From Candidatus Latescibacterota bacterium (GTDB lineage Bacteria; JAAXHH01): 64,000 bases of DNA. A model generated the notes under the pieces. It saw only the letters and a program-made list of their open reading frames with translations. It ran no database searches and was not told where the DNA came from. Location: positions 1,323,330-1,387,329 of the forward strand of contig JAJEEG010000006.1 of the NCBI GenBank assembly GCA_022821085.1. Reading direction: 5' to 3'. Shown piece after piece: positions 34,181-43,673 of the stretch. How positions within the stretch are numbered: position 1 is the stretch's first letter; each line of letters begins with the position of its first letter. Position numbers and translations under genes: made by a program.

Positions 34181-36058
34181 GTGATCGTGAATCGCAGCCC
34201 CAAAGCGCTTCGCGGCATGGCCATGCCGCGACGTGCACATCTCGCAAGCGGTCTGTTCGCCGTACTGCTGGCGGCTCAGTTTTCCCTGCCATCAAGCGTC
34301 GAGGGACAACTCAGCCGGTCCGCCGACCTGAACCGGCGGATCGAGCAGGCCCGGAGCCTTGAACGCCTCCGGCAGTATGACCGGGCCGCCGTCCTGTTCG
34401 AACGGGTGCTGCAGGATGATCCGGATAACCGTTCCGCACTGAACGGCGCCCTCAGGCTGTACTTCCGGCTGGAAGCCTTCGATAAACTGATCCCTCTGCT
34501 CGAAACGCACATCGCGAAGTCTCCCGACGATTCAAGATTGCGCGGCAGGCTTGCCGAAGCGCTATTCAGCGCTGGCCGGGACAGCGAGGCGGAGGAACAG
34601 ATCCGAAACATGCTGGAACGCTTTCCACAGAGCGAATCGGCCGTAAGTCAGATCGCGAATCTGCACCTTAGAAGAGAAGCGTACGACCGGGCCATTCAGA
34701 CATACCTCGACGGCCGCGAGCGGCTGGGCAAACCGGAGGCGTTCGCCCTGGCGCTCGCCAGTGTCTATACCAGTGCCTTCGAAGTGCCGGGCGCCGTCCG
34801 GGAATACACGCGCTGGTTGACGCAGCAACCTGCCCAGTGGCGCATCGTCAACGACCGGATCGACCTGCTCGCGGCGATCGGAAGCCAGGAACTCGTGGAA
34901 GGGGCGCTGCGATCGGCGGTGGCTGAACACCGGGACAGCAAGGACGCCCAGGATCTGCTCGGCAGCTTCTATCTGAGGTCCGGCAAGACGGGGGAGGCCC
35001 TGGCGGCGTACCGGGAAGCGGACCGGCTGGACGGGGACAGCGGGGAATACCTGGTCCGATATGCTGATTGGGCGTTGCGGGAGGGTCATCACCAGGACGC
35101 CATCGATACGTACCGGGCGTTGATCGGGGCGAAAGGGTCGGAGGCCCTGCGCGCCGAATCGTATACCGGCCTTGCCCTGGCATACCGGAAGCACGGCGAC
35201 ATGGACGATGCCGCCGAGACCTACCGGCAGCTCATCGCGCAGTATCCGAATACCGGGTTCCGAGACGAGGCCATGTCCAACCTGGCGGATTTGTACCTGG
35301 TCCATTACCGGGACGTTCCGCAAGCGCTCGCCATGTACCGTACTTTGCTGGCCGACGCTTCCGCGCCGGAGTACCGGGAGAAAGCCCGGTTCGGTATCGC
35401 GGAGTGTTTCGTCGTCATGGGCAGCCTGGAGGACGCGCTTGTCCAGTACAACCACATCCTCGAGCCGGACAGTGGACCCGTCGACGCCGAGACCCGGGCA
35501 CGGACGCAATACCACCTGGGCGAACTGGCGCTGTTCCAGCACCGGCTGGACGATGCCCTGAGCCAATTCCAGGAGACGGCGGACCGCTTTACGGGCAGCC
35601 CCTATGCCAACGACGCGCTGGCGTGGACCATCCTGATTGCGGAAGGCCGCCAGGGCGGAGACGGCCCGCTTTCCGATTACATCCGGTCGGTGCTGCTGAG
35701 GCGCCAGTACCGTGACCGGGAGGCCCTGGAAGCCTGCAAGTCGTTTGCCTTAGAAAACGCGCAGAGCCCGATCGCCGACACTGTCATCCTGGACATCGGG
35801 ATGTTGCTCGAACGGATGGGAAAGCCGTTCCAGGCCGTCGCGGCCCTGCAGGACCTGATCGAACGGCACCCGGAGAGCCGTCGCGTTGCCGCCGCCCGCT
35901 GGCGGATCGCGGAGATCTACGAATCGAAGATCGGCGACATCCCGCGGGCACTCACCGAATACGAGACCCTGCTCCTCGCCCACCCCGGCCACTTCAGGAA
36001 CGACGCCGTCCGCCGCAAGATCCGGGAACTGACCGAAGAACATCCCCCCATGCCGTGA
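34181..36058 (+). CDS. Tetratricopeptide-repeat protein, exported
   Basis: A 625-residue protein with a signal peptide (about residues 13-42, LASGLFAVLLAAQF) and then TPR-type helical repeats to the end. Examples are RLRQYDRAAVLFERVLQDDP, ALAYRKHGDMDDAAETYRQL and LGELALFQHRLDDALSQFQE (each 20 or fewer shown). It is probably a periplasmic or outer-membrane scaffold for protein contacts. It is 3 bases downstream of the DUF4175 gene, and its stop overlaps the start of mpl. GTG start at 34181; ATG at 34217 would give a tidier signal peptide. Confidence 0.85.
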   Translation: MIVNRSPKALRGMAMPRRAHLASGLFAVLLAAQFSLPSSVEGQLSRSADLNRRIEQARSLERLRQYDRAAVLFERVLQDDPDNRSALNGALRLYFRLEAFDKLIPLLETHIAKSPDDSRLRGRLAEALFSAGRDSEAEEQIRNMLERFPQSESAVSQIANLHLRREAYDRAIQTYLDGRERLGKPEAFALALASVYTSAFEVPGAVREYTRWLTQQPAQWRIVNDRIDLLAAIGSQELVEGALRSAVAEHRDSKDAQDLLGSFYLRSGKTGEALAAYREADRLDGDSGEYLVRYADWALREGHHQDAIDTYRALIGAKGSEALRAESYTGLALAYRKHGDMDDAAETYRQLIAQYPNTGFRDEAMSNLADLYLVHYRDVPQALAMYRTLLADASAPEYREKARFGIAECFVVMGSLEDALVQYNHILEPDSGPVDAETRARTQYHLGELALFQHRLDDALSQFQETADRFTGSPYANDALAWTILIAEGRQGGDGPLSDYIRSVLLRRQYRDREALEACKSFALENAQSPIADTVILDIGMLLERMGKPFQAVAALQDLIERHPESRRVAAARWRIAEIYESKIGDIPRALTEYETLLLAHPGHFRNDAVRRKIRELTEEHPPMP

Positions 36059-37494
36059 CCATGTCCCGATCGCTTCACATTCACCTTGTGGCCATCTGCG
36101 GCACGGGCATGGGCGCACTCGCGGTGATGCTCAAGTCCCTGGGACACCGGGTCACCGGAAGCGACGAAAACGTATATCCCCCCATGAGCACGGTACTTTC
36201 GGAACAGCGGATACCCGTGGCCGAAGGTTTCTCAGCCGCCAACCTGGATCCACCGCCCGACCTCGTGGTCATCGGTAACGCCGTTTCACGGGGGAATCCC
36301 GAGGCCGAAGCCGTCCTGGACCGGAAGATCCGGTACGCTTCCATGCCGGAGACGCTCAAGTCCTTCTTCCTGTGGGATCGCAGACCGGTCGTGGTGGCAG
36401 GGACCCACGGCAAGACCACGACGACAGCGATGCTCGCCTGGGTGCTAACCGAGGCCGGCCTGGATCCCGGCTACATCGTCGGCGGCGTGCCTATCGGCTG
36501 GCAGACCGGCGCGCGACTGGGATCGGGCGACCTGTTCATCCTGGAAGGCGACGAATACGACAGCGCCTTCTTCGACAAGCGGGCGAAGTTCCTTCACTAC
36601 CTGCCCGATACGGTGATCATCAACAACGTCGAGTTCGATCACGCGGACATCTACGATTCGATCGACGAAATCGCGCTTTCCTTCAGGAGACTGGTCAACA
36701 TCATCCCCGAAAACGGGCTGTTGATCGGTCCGGAAGACGACGAGCGCGTCCAGGCGCTCGCTTCCCACGCGTACTGCGCCGTTCATACCATGGGCATGTC
36801 GCCCGGCGCACGGTGGTCTGCGCGGAACGTGTCCTTCGATCCCGGGGGCACGTCCTTTGACCTGTATGAATTAGACGAGCACCGCGCCCGGCTTTCGACG
36901 TGCCAGCTCGGCGACCACAATGTCAGAAACGCCCTGGCCGTGGTCGCCGCGGCACGACATTATGGCGTATCGTGGCCGGATTTGACCCGGGGTCTCGCAT
37001 CCTTCCCCGGCGTGCAACGACGTCTCGAGGTGCGCGGCGAAGTGCATGGCATTACGGTCTATGACGACTTCGCCCACCACCCCACGGCTGTCGAGGCCAC
37101 GCTGGACGCGCTCAGGAAGGCCGCGCCCGACCGGCGGACCTGGGCCGTGTTCGAACCCCGTTCGGCGACGACCATCCGGCGGAACTTCCAGGACGCCTAT
37201 GCCACCGCGTTCGACCAGGCGGACCACGTGCTGATCGCTCCCGTCTACCTGCCCGAGAAGGCGCCCCATGGAGACCGGTTTTCGGTGGAAGAACTTGTGG
37301 CGGAACTTCGTGAACGCGGCGTGGATGCCGAAGCCCCGGGCAGCGTGGAAAAGATCGTTACGCGACTGGCCGGACAGGCGGCTCCGGGCGACCGGATCGT
37401 GTTCATGAGCAACGGTGGATTCGGCGGTATCCACGAAAAGACACTGAAGAGGCTGAAGAGACTGGAGCGCGGGCGTGCGGCGAAGCCTGGCTAG
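36055..37494 (+). CDS. mpl: UDP-MurNAc:L-Ala-gamma-D-Glu-meso-DAP ligase
   Basis: A 479-residue Mur-ligase family enzyme that rejoins the recycled tripeptide to UDP-MurNAc, the murein-recycling step found in Gram-negatives. The N-terminus IHLVAICGTGMGALAVMLK and the early GSDENVYPPMS are diagnostic for Mpl rather than MurC. The ATP loop is GTHGKTTT (116-123), followed by EGDEYDSAFFDKRAKFLHY and the C-terminal DDFAHHPTAV. It begins at GTG 36055 overlapping the TPR stop (GTGA), or at ATG 36061. It implies a meso-DAP peptidoglycan. Confidence 0.93.
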   Translation: MTMSRSLHIHLVAICGTGMGALAVMLKSLGHRVTGSDENVYPPMSTVLSEQRIPVAEGFSAANLDPPPDLVVIGNAVSRGNPEAEAVLDRKIRYASMPETLKSFFLWDRRPVVVAGTHGKTTTTAMLAWVLTEAGLDPGYIVGGVPIGWQTGARLGSGDLFILEGDEYDSAFFDKRAKFLHYLPDTVIINNVEFDHADIYDSIDEIALSFRRLVNIIPENGLLIGPEDDERVQALASHAYCAVHTMGMSPGARWSARNVSFDPGGTSFDLYELDEHRARLSTCQLGDHNVRNALAVVAAARHYGVSWPDLTRGLASFPGVQRRLEVRGEVHGITVYDDFAHHPTAVEATLDALRKAAPDRRTWAVFEPRSATTIRRNFQDAYATAFDQADHVLIAPVYLPEKAPHGDRFSVEELVAELRERGVDAEAPGSVEKIVTRLAGQAAPGDRIVFMSNGGFGGIHEKTLKRLKRLERGRAAKPG

Positions 37495-37511
37495 TCAGGC
37501 GGCGGGCGGGA

Positions 37512-38531
37512 TCAGGCGTATCTCGCGTACACCTCGACGTCCAGCGCGTTGCCGGCGGCCTTGAACTGCTGCCGAAGCGTAGCCTCGCGGCTGAACCCCG
37601 CGCCTTCCAATGCGGCGGTCTTCGGGCCGTCGTCCGGTTCGACGTGGCAGAGCACCTTGCGTCCGGCCGGCAGGACAAACGACTCGAGCAATGGCTTCAG
37701 TTGTGCCTTGAATGCTGAATGAACGGTCAGGTCGAGGAGCAAGGTCTCGCCGCGCCACCGGTTGTCCGGCACCAGGGTCGCGTAACCCGCGACCGCGCCA
37801 CGCTCCGTGACCACCAGCCGGACTTGGACGTCTTCATCATCCCGCATTTGCTTCATCAATCCCAGGTAGGCCCCCTCGAACATGCGCGGCCCGATGTGTC
37901 CCAGCCCCGCGTTGCGCAGGTATGGCGGACCGGGCCGGGCGCAGAACACGTTCAGCGAAGGCCAGTGCATCCAATCCCCCGGAATCATCCGAACATTGCC
38001 GGTCCCGTCGTCTCGGAAATGCGCCGCCTCGAACGCGGCGTCATCCGTGTATTTCATGTGGCCCGATTCCGGCACGACGCTTCGGAACCCGAAGCCGTGG
38101 TAAAGCCAGTAGGGATGGGTGTCGTAGCCCGTGGACAGCGTGAGGTAGCGACCGCCCCGGGTCCGGAAATCCGCCATCTGTTCAGTCATGACGTGCCGGG
38201 CTATACCTTTGCGGCGGTGTTCCGGCCTGGTGTACACGTGGCTGACGATGCCGATCCCGTCCTGCTCGCTGACCATGATATTGCAGACCGGCCTGTCCTG
38301 CAGGCGGCCGAGGTAGAACCGGGTTTCAAGGGGCTTGACCCGTCCGGCGAAAACCTCGTCGAGATGCCACTGCTCGTTGCTCGACTTGTGTGCCAGGATC
38401 GGCCGGACGAGTGGCGCGTGGTCGTCCGGCGCGTGGTCGTCTAGGGCACGAACGTCGTCAGGCGCCAGCACGACGCCGATCTCGAGCGTCTCGCCCGTGC
38501 GGAGGGTCCTGTCGGCGATGGGTGTGTACAT
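37512..38531 (-). CDS. GNAT family N-acetyltransferase
   Basis: A 339-residue protein. The acetyl-CoA motif is in SHVYTRPEHRRKGIARHVM (R-R-x-G-x-A type), followed by LSTGYDTHPYWLYHGFGFR, the GNAT beta-5 region. A second, weaker GNAT-like half covers residues 190-335, so it may be a tandem GNAT. Near residues 30-42 the sequence DDHAPDDHAP comes from a direct 15-base duplication. The gene is convergent with mpl. The substrate is unknown. Confidence 0.8.
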   Translation of the reverse strand: MYTPIADRTLRTGETLEIGVVLAPDDVRALDDHAPDDHAPLVRPILAHKSSNEQWHLDEVFAGRVKPLETRFYLGRLQDRPVCNIMVSEQDGIGIVSHVYTRPEHRRKGIARHVMTEQMADFRTRGGRYLTLSTGYDTHPYWLYHGFGFRSVVPESGHMKYTDDAAFEAAHFRDDGTGNVRMIPGDWMHWPSLNVFCARPGPPYLRNAGLGHIGPRMFEGAYLGLMKQMRDDEDVQVRLVVTERGAVAGYATLVPDNRWRGETLLLDLTVHSAFKAQLKPLLESFVLPAGRKVLCHVEPDDGPKTAALEGAGFSREATLRQQFKAAGNALDVEVYARYA

Positions 38532-38603
38532 ATTACGAGAGAGGAACGTGCGGGACAGGGTGGGGCTTGAGGACCTGGGTGCGGGCTCGAGTACGGACCA
38601 GGA

Positions 38604-39029
38604 CTAGGCCTCGGTCTGCCCGGTGCGGCCCAGCACGTAGCCGACGGCCATTCCGGCCAATGCCACTTGAGCCGTATCGATGACGACCTTGACCAGGGTA
38701 CCGGTGAGGCTCAGCATCGTGGTCATGCCGAACAGGCTCAAACCGAGGAACAGGTGAAGAAGCAATCCGAAGACCGCACTGGTCCCGAGTGCCTTCACGG
38801 CACCCGTATGGCCCGTCCAACAACCGAGGAGGACGGTCAGCAGCGCCCCCATGGCCAGGGCGCCCAGCACGATCGTCCAAACGTTCGGGCTGGACTTCAT
38901 GACCAGATCGGGGGCCGACACCGCGAAACCTTCGAACAGGCCGCCGAACAAGGCCCCAGTGACCAGTCCAAGTAACAGGACCATAACGGCGCCTGATACG
39001 GTCGCAATAGCGAATCGTTGCGCGGACAT
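38604..39029 (-). CDS. Small four-helix membrane protein, paralog A
   Basis: A 141-residue integral membrane protein with four hydrophobic helices. The first is at 9-35 and the last ends in ALAGMAVGYVLGR. It resembles its neighbour at 39086-39532 in length, helix spacing and the shared pattern 'LLxxLLGCWxG...AVFGLLLxL...DxxxVAxAGxxxGxVL'. Such proteins are common in Bacteroidetes-type genomes without known function. The two genes are in line, 56 bases apart, and look like a tandem duplication. Confidence 0.72.
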   Translation of the reverse strand: MSAQRFAIATVSGAVMVLLLGLVTGALFGGLFEGFAVSAPDLVMKSSPNVWTIVLGALAMGALLTVLLGCWTGHTGAVKALGTSAVFGLLLHLFLGLSLFGMTTMLSLTGTLVKVVIDTAQVALAGMAVGYVLGRTGQTEA

Positions 39030-39085
39030 AGACTCCTCTTCCCGGGCAGGCTCGTTCGGACTTCAGACGCTTGCTTCAGCCCGAT

Positions 39086-39532
39086 TCAACCACTGACCGC
39101 GGCCGGGGATCCGGCGGGCCGCTTCCTGCGCAGCACCAATCCGATCACGGCGCCCGCCACGGCAACGCGCACCGTCGTCAGGACGACGTCGAACAACGTC
39201 GCCTGAAGATTCATGTAGTTCACCGTGCCATAGAACATCATGCTGATCGAGAGACTCAACAGGAAACCGAAAACCGCACCGGTCCTGAATCCCGCAACCA
39301 TGCCGGATACGCCCGCCCAGCAGCCGATTACGACACACAACAGGGCTGCCAGGATCAACTCGCTCAGGTAAATGAACAGCATATCGGGCGGGTCTTTGGC
39401 CACGGCACCCGCGCCCGGTTCGGCATTCGCCGCGAAGAATCCGGTGAAAACCATCGCGTAGAGGATAAATCCCAGTACGAGCAGGACCAAAGTGCCGACG
39501 ATCAAGGCCATCGCATAACGTACGATGCTCAT
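39086..39532 (-). CDS. Small four-helix membrane protein, paralog B
   Basis: A 148-residue membrane protein of the same family as the gene at 38604. Helices are at about 7-32 (VGTLVLLVLGFILYAMVF), 50-72, 82-108 and 118-140 (VAVAGAVIGLVLRRKR). A TGFF(A) segment after helix 1 and MMFYGTVNYMNLQA after helix 3 are usual in this group. A conserved Cys-Trp pair (GCWAG / GCWTG) is present in both copies. No function is assigned. Confidence 0.75.
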   Translation of the reverse strand: MSIVRYAMALIVGTLVLLVLGFILYAMVFTGFFAANAEPGAGAVAKDPPDMLFIYLSELILAALLCVVIGCWAGVSGMVAGFRTGAVFGFLLSLSISMMFYGTVNYMNLQATLFDVVLTTVRVAVAGAVIGLVLRRKRPAGSPAAVSG

Positions 39533-39582
39533 ATTGGCTCCGGGTATCCGAATGCTACACAGCCCTCAGTCTGCCTGGGAAC

Positions 39583-40968
39583 TTAACCCTCCGCAAGACC
39601 TGCGATCCGATCGATGAGCGTATCCACCTGGTCGGCCGTATCCATGACGTGCAGCGTCGCGCGTACTCCGCTGAAACCGCCGGCGGCGCCGACGGTACGG
39701 ATATAGATGTTCGGGCTGCGGTACCAGAGGCGCCCGACGATAAACGATGGGTCGAGGTCCTTGACGGAGAAGGATATGAGGGCGCAGGACATCCTGGGGT
39801 CGTCGGATGCGTACACGGTGACGCCGTCGATGGCCTTCAGGCCCTGGCTCAGGCGGCGGGACAGATATCGGAGCCGCGCTTCCGTGGCCTCGACGGTAAG
39901 CCTGTTGTGGAAATCGAGGGCCGCGCCGATCGAGACCCGGTCGGAATAGCTCGTGGAACCCCGCTGTTCCAGTTTTCTGGCCCCTGTGATTGCATACTCA
40001 GGATTCGAAGAACCGGTGTAGACCAGCGGATGCACTCTGTCCGCAATGTCGTTCCGTACGTAGAGAAACCCGGTATGCTGGGCCGCCAGCATGTACTTGT
40101 GGCCCGGCCCCGCGTACATGTCGCATCCGAGTTCGCTCATGTCCATCTTCATCATGCCCGGCGGCTGGGCGCCGTCGATCAGCGTGATGACGCCCCTGTC
40201 GCGGGCGATCTCACAGATCTCCCTGACCGGCATGACGAACCCGTCGGTGTAGTTGACGTGGCAGATGGTAAGGAACCTGGTCTTCGACGTGATGCCAGCC
40301 GTCACGGCGTCGATGACCTTCTGCGGACTGTCCGGCGTGCGGAAACCGGGATCCGAGATGTCCACCATCTTGAACTCCAGGCCGTCCCGCTTCGCACGGT
40401 AGGCCATCATGTTCTTCACCCAACCGTAGTCGTAATTCGTGGTCAGGATTTCATCCCCGCGGTTCAATTCGAGGCCCATGAATCCGAGGCCCATCCCGTC
40501 GGTGGTGCTGTTGGTAAAGGCGATTTCGTCGACCTCGGAACCTATGAACGCGGCCATCTTCTCGCGAATCTCGTCCATCCCCGCGAAGAAATAGGTCGAC
40601 CAGCACATGTTGGGGTCCGAATTGACGGCCTCCACGGCCTCGACCTGCGCCTTGTGCACGCTCAAGGGCGAAATGCCCCGTGTACCCGAATTCATGTAGA
40701 TGACATTGTTGCGCAGCAGAAACTGGTTCGCCACGCCTTCCCAGTATGCCTCGTCGTCCGGGGCCGCTCCGCCGGGCGGGATGTCGGCGATGTCGGGCAG
40801 CGGCTCCGCCTCGGCTTCAGTGACCGAGGACAGCAGGGTCGACGCACCGGCCACTCCGGCCGCGCCGGCCATCACGCTGCCCATGAATCCCCGGCGGGAC
40901 AGGTTCCGGATCTTCTCGGAATCCTGGATACGGGGATCGATCTTGATCGTGCCTTCGTTGTCAGACAT
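39583..40968 (-). CDS. Class V aminotransferase with Tat signal peptide
   Basis: A 461-residue PLP enzyme. Residues 25-53 form a twin-arginine leader, LSRRGFMGSVMAGAAGVAG, ending near Ala-Glu-Ala, so the folded holoenzyme should be exported. The aminotransferase part resembles the cytoplasmic protein at 3469-4680: VDGAHAVG there, IDGAQPPG here; SSSHKWLLAPKG there, GPGHKYMLAAQH here, which is the Schiff-base lysine. GGAGG lies before ATG 40968. An exported class V enzyme may act on periplasmic amino acids or sulfur compounds; the reaction cannot be read. Confidence 0.85.
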   Translation of the reverse strand: MSDNEGTIKIDPRIQDSEKIRNLSRRGFMGSVMAGAAGVAGASTLLSSVTEAEAEPLPDIADIPPGGAAPDDEAYWEGVANQFLLRNNVIYMNSGTRGISPLSVHKAQVEAVEAVNSDPNMCWSTYFFAGMDEIREKMAAFIGSEVDEIAFTNSTTDGMGLGFMGLELNRGDEILTTNYDYGWVKNMMAYRAKRDGLEFKMVDISDPGFRTPDSPQKVIDAVTAGITSKTRFLTICHVNYTDGFVMPVREICEIARDRGVITLIDGAQPPGMMKMDMSELGCDMYAGPGHKYMLAAQHTGFLYVRNDIADRVHPLVYTGSSNPEYAITGARKLEQRGSTSYSDRVSIGAALDFHNRLTVEATEARLRYLSRRLSQGLKAIDGVTVYASDDPRMSCALISFSVKDLDPSFIVGRLWYRSPNIYIRTVGAAGGFSGVRATLHVMDTADQVDTLIDRIAGLAEG

Positions 40969-41091
40969 GGAGAACCTCCGTCAGGGATCGAAAACAACTA
41001 ATTTTCAAAAGTCGGGGATTTGGAATAACAAATCTAACCGGGCTGAATTGCAGGTACAAGTTATAAATGATGACTGGTTTGTTCGTCGGAC

Positions 41092-42333
41092 CTACTGATT
41101 GTCCGCCAACATCATTTGAATCTTCGGATGCAGGTGACTTACAAGTCGATTTAACCGAGTCCGCATCCAAGTAACCGATTCAAGGTAGTCCTCACTGTCG
41201 CCATCTCCGGCAAGGAACGACAGATTACCTGCCTTTGTAAATCCTACTCTGGGTCGGTCCGACGGGTTATTCCAGTGTTCCAGGTCTTCTCCGATTTCAT
41301 CACGAAGTTCGTCGAATGTTGATAATATCGATTCGAAAATCCTCACCTCTCGAGCCTGACCTTTTCTGACAGTTAGATAGCAACCCATTAATTGCTGGCT
41401 ACGATTCAAAAACGCACCAAAGAACAATGCCCAACCATTGAATGATGAGTTACTTACCTGCACATATAGTGTTGCATCCGTAGCAGGATCTGGCCAGAAT
41501 GAAGACCTGGTTTCTATCGATGGATCCGAAAAGGCAATACCCTCTTTTACAGAGTTCCAGAACCGCTGGTTCTCAAGCTCATGTTCGGTAAGTTTCTTAG
41601 ATTCTTCATTAGGATCTGGAATTACAACATCTCCTTCCTGACCTTCGATTACAAATCGTTGGTGGATTTCGGTCCGCGCTAAAACGTGGGGATGTATGAT
41701 AAGTTTGTCGTCTGCATCTCTGTAAAGCGCCGCTTCGATCAAAGCCAGATTGAAGTGCAGCCCAGTGTGCCGCTGTACAAAACCGACGATGTTCTCGACT
41801 CCTTCCCGGATTCCGTCGCCGACGATCAGAAGCAGAAACTCCCCTCGCCTGAGGTTTCGCGACACGTTGTCAACGAATGCTTTCTCATTCAGCGCTGGAT
41901 TTGTCCTTTGAACCATCTTGAAAAGTACATTTCCGGTATTCCCGGTTTTCAATGAAACGATAGTCTGAAGATCCTCATAACTCCACGACGCCAGGTCCTT
42001 GGCATAATCGAGAATCTGTCCGATCACCTCCCGGCGTGCCTCCGGATTACGCCACAACTTGAACTCCACAAGTACGATACGTCCCTGAGGATTAACAAAC
42101 AACGCATCAATGTATCCGGACTGTGTTTTAACTTCCGTACAAATAGGGACGATTCCTTCGTATGTTGGATCTATCTCAGAAACAGGAAGCGACTTTGGAT
42201 GACTGAAAATGAGGTAATGAAGGGTTTCTTCACTTATACCGCCTGAGTGGACACCGGTTCCTAATGGAAGTCGTTTAAGGATCTCAGCCTTCGTTGTCCG
42301 ATCTTCATTCAACCGAATCAAGTATTCAGACAT
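41092..42333 (-). CDS. PD-(D/E)XK nuclease-like protein in A/T-richer DNA
   Basis: A 413-residue protein. The N-terminal domain (about 40-115) has the nuclease motif D76 (GYIDALFVN), E90 and K92 (IVLVEFKLWRN) and Q106 (IGQILDYA). The C-terminal half (about 250-413) is alpha/beta, beginning FWNSVKEGIAFSDP, and resembles DUF4268-like tails. Codon use is A/T-richer than in the neighbours. It stands alone between an aminotransferase and an SDR gene, with no methylase or helicase next to it. It could be a single-gene defence nuclease or a restriction-type orphan; activity is not demonstrated. Confidence 0.65.
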   Translation of the reverse strand: MSEYLIRLNEDRTTKAEILKRLPLGTGVHSGGISEETLHYLIFSHPKSLPVSEIDPTYEGIVPICTEVKTQSGYIDALFVNPQGRIVLVEFKLWRNPEARREVIGQILDYAKDLASWSYEDLQTIVSLKTGNTGNVLFKMVQRTNPALNEKAFVDNVSRNLRRGEFLLLIVGDGIREGVENIVGFVQRHTGLHFNLALIEAALYRDADDKLIIHPHVLARTEIHQRFVIEGQEGDVVIPDPNEESKKLTEHELENQRFWNSVKEGIAFSDPSIETRSSFWPDPATDATLYVQVSNSSFNGWALFFGAFLNRSQQLMGCYLTVRKGQAREVRIFESILSTFDELRDEIGEDLEHWNNPSDRPRVGFTKAGNLSFLAGDGDSEDYLESVTWMRTRLNRLVSHLHPKIQMMLADNQ

Positions 42334-42441
42334 TGCCTTTCTCCGTCATGACAAACTAGTCGTTGATTGGTCAGAGGTATTTGGATTCCATAAGATCACA
42401 GCTATCGAGCCGTTCAGGTCTTCTGTCAGCCTCAGCCCACA

Positions 42442-43449
42442 TCACGCATGCTTATCCAGATATGCGCGAAGTTTCCTGCATTCCTCTGCTGCCGCAGGAT
42501 CCAGTTCGATCTGGTTCATGCGGGCGCGGACATTGTACAGGTCCATCTCGTCCGGCGATTTCTGGTGATCCAGGATTTCCTGTATCCTGGCTGAGAAGTA
42601 GCTGCCCCAGTCCGGTTGGCGTCCGTCCAGGTCCGTAAAACCATATTCCTTCGCGAGCGTCCAGCTTCCGTACAGGCCGCCGTGTTTCGACGCGACGTCC
42701 GGATCGGCCGCGAGGGCCGCTACCCCCCTGCCCATGTAACACGGCGTTTCCGATTCCTCGAAAAACGAGTCGTGCTTGATCCCTTCCCGCCAGTTCTCTT
42801 CCGTGATCCCCATGCCGTCCAACATCGCTTCGGACCTTAGGAAGCCCGGCGTAACAGTCAGCGCGGTGATGTTATGCGCGTGAAGGTCGCGCGACATGGC
42901 GTAACCGAGCCGGATCGTGGCGTTTTTGGCGAAATCATAAAAGAGGTTGCCCCGGTAGCCCATCGTGTCGCCGTCTGTGACTTCCACGATCAGCCCGGCG
43001 TTCCGCTCGATCATCATGGGTACGCCGTACCGGCTGGTGATGATATGGGTGTGCACCGCCCCTTCGAGCATTTTCAAGCCCTTGGCCGTATCGAGTTCCC
43101 AGAAAGAGGAGCCCCACTGGATCATTTCATCGCCGCCCCAGATGTCGTTGACGAGGATGTCGAGCCGGCCCTGTTCGTCCCTGACGCGCGCGAATAACCG
43201 CTCCACGTCGGCCGCGATGGTGTGGTCGGTCCTTGCCGCAATGCCGCGACCGCCTTCGGCCGTGACCATTTCGGCGGTTTCTTCAATCGTCTCGGGACGG
43301 CCCGGCGTGGCGGGATGGCCTTTCACGCTTCGCCCGGAGCAGTAGACCGTGGCGCCCGCCGCACCGAGCATGCGGGCGATCCCCCGTCCGGTTCCGCGCG
43401 TCGCGCCCGCAACGACCGCTACGCGATCCTGTAGTGGTTTCCCTGTCAT
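42442..43449 (-). CDS. Short-chain dehydrogenase/reductase (DHRS1-like)
   Basis: A 335-residue Rossmann-fold oxidoreductase. The cofactor motif is VVAGATRGTGRGIARML, with SGRS at the beta-2 end suggesting NADP. The active-site pair is Tyr and Lys in LFYDFAKNATIRL, and NDIWGGDEM replaces the usual NNAG. This layout fits the DHRS1 type. ATG 43449 was chosen over an upstream extension because the protein begins MTGKPLQDRVAVVAG there. Substrate unknown. It is divergent from the dehydrogenase gene at 43674. Confidence 0.85.
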   Translation of the reverse strand: MTGKPLQDRVAVVAGATRGTGRGIARMLGAAGATVYCSGRSVKGHPATPGRPETIEETAEMVTAEGGRGIAARTDHTIAADVERLFARVRDEQGRLDILVNDIWGGDEMIQWGSSFWELDTAKGLKMLEGAVHTHIITSRYGVPMMIERNAGLIVEVTDGDTMGYRGNLFYDFAKNATIRLGYAMSRDLHAHNITALTVTPGFLRSEAMLDGMGITEENWREGIKHDSFFEESETPCYMGRGVAALAADPDVASKHGGLYGSWTLAKEYGFTDLDGRQPDWGSYFSARIQEILDHQKSPDEMDLYNVRARMNQIELDPAAAEECRKLRAYLDKHA

Positions 43450-43673
43450 TTCGTATCCCGGCAGTTGGTCTGGCCGTGTATCGGCGCAGGACGTAGAAAG
43501 CGGCGAGAGAAGGATGCGTTGAAGAAGATCAAAAGGTACATGCCGCAGCGACACATGTCAAAGTGATCGGCGGGGTGATCGGATAGCGGTTGTTTTGCCG
43601 TCCGGGTCCCATTATGGTAAAGGTTGGTTGAACAGTACGCCTTTCTCACCTGAAGTTGATCCCGGAGGCATGT

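Noticed and set aside
43533-43561. Leftward promoter TTGACA, 17 bases, TACCTT for the SDR gene
   Set aside because: The -10 matches at only three positions; not listed.
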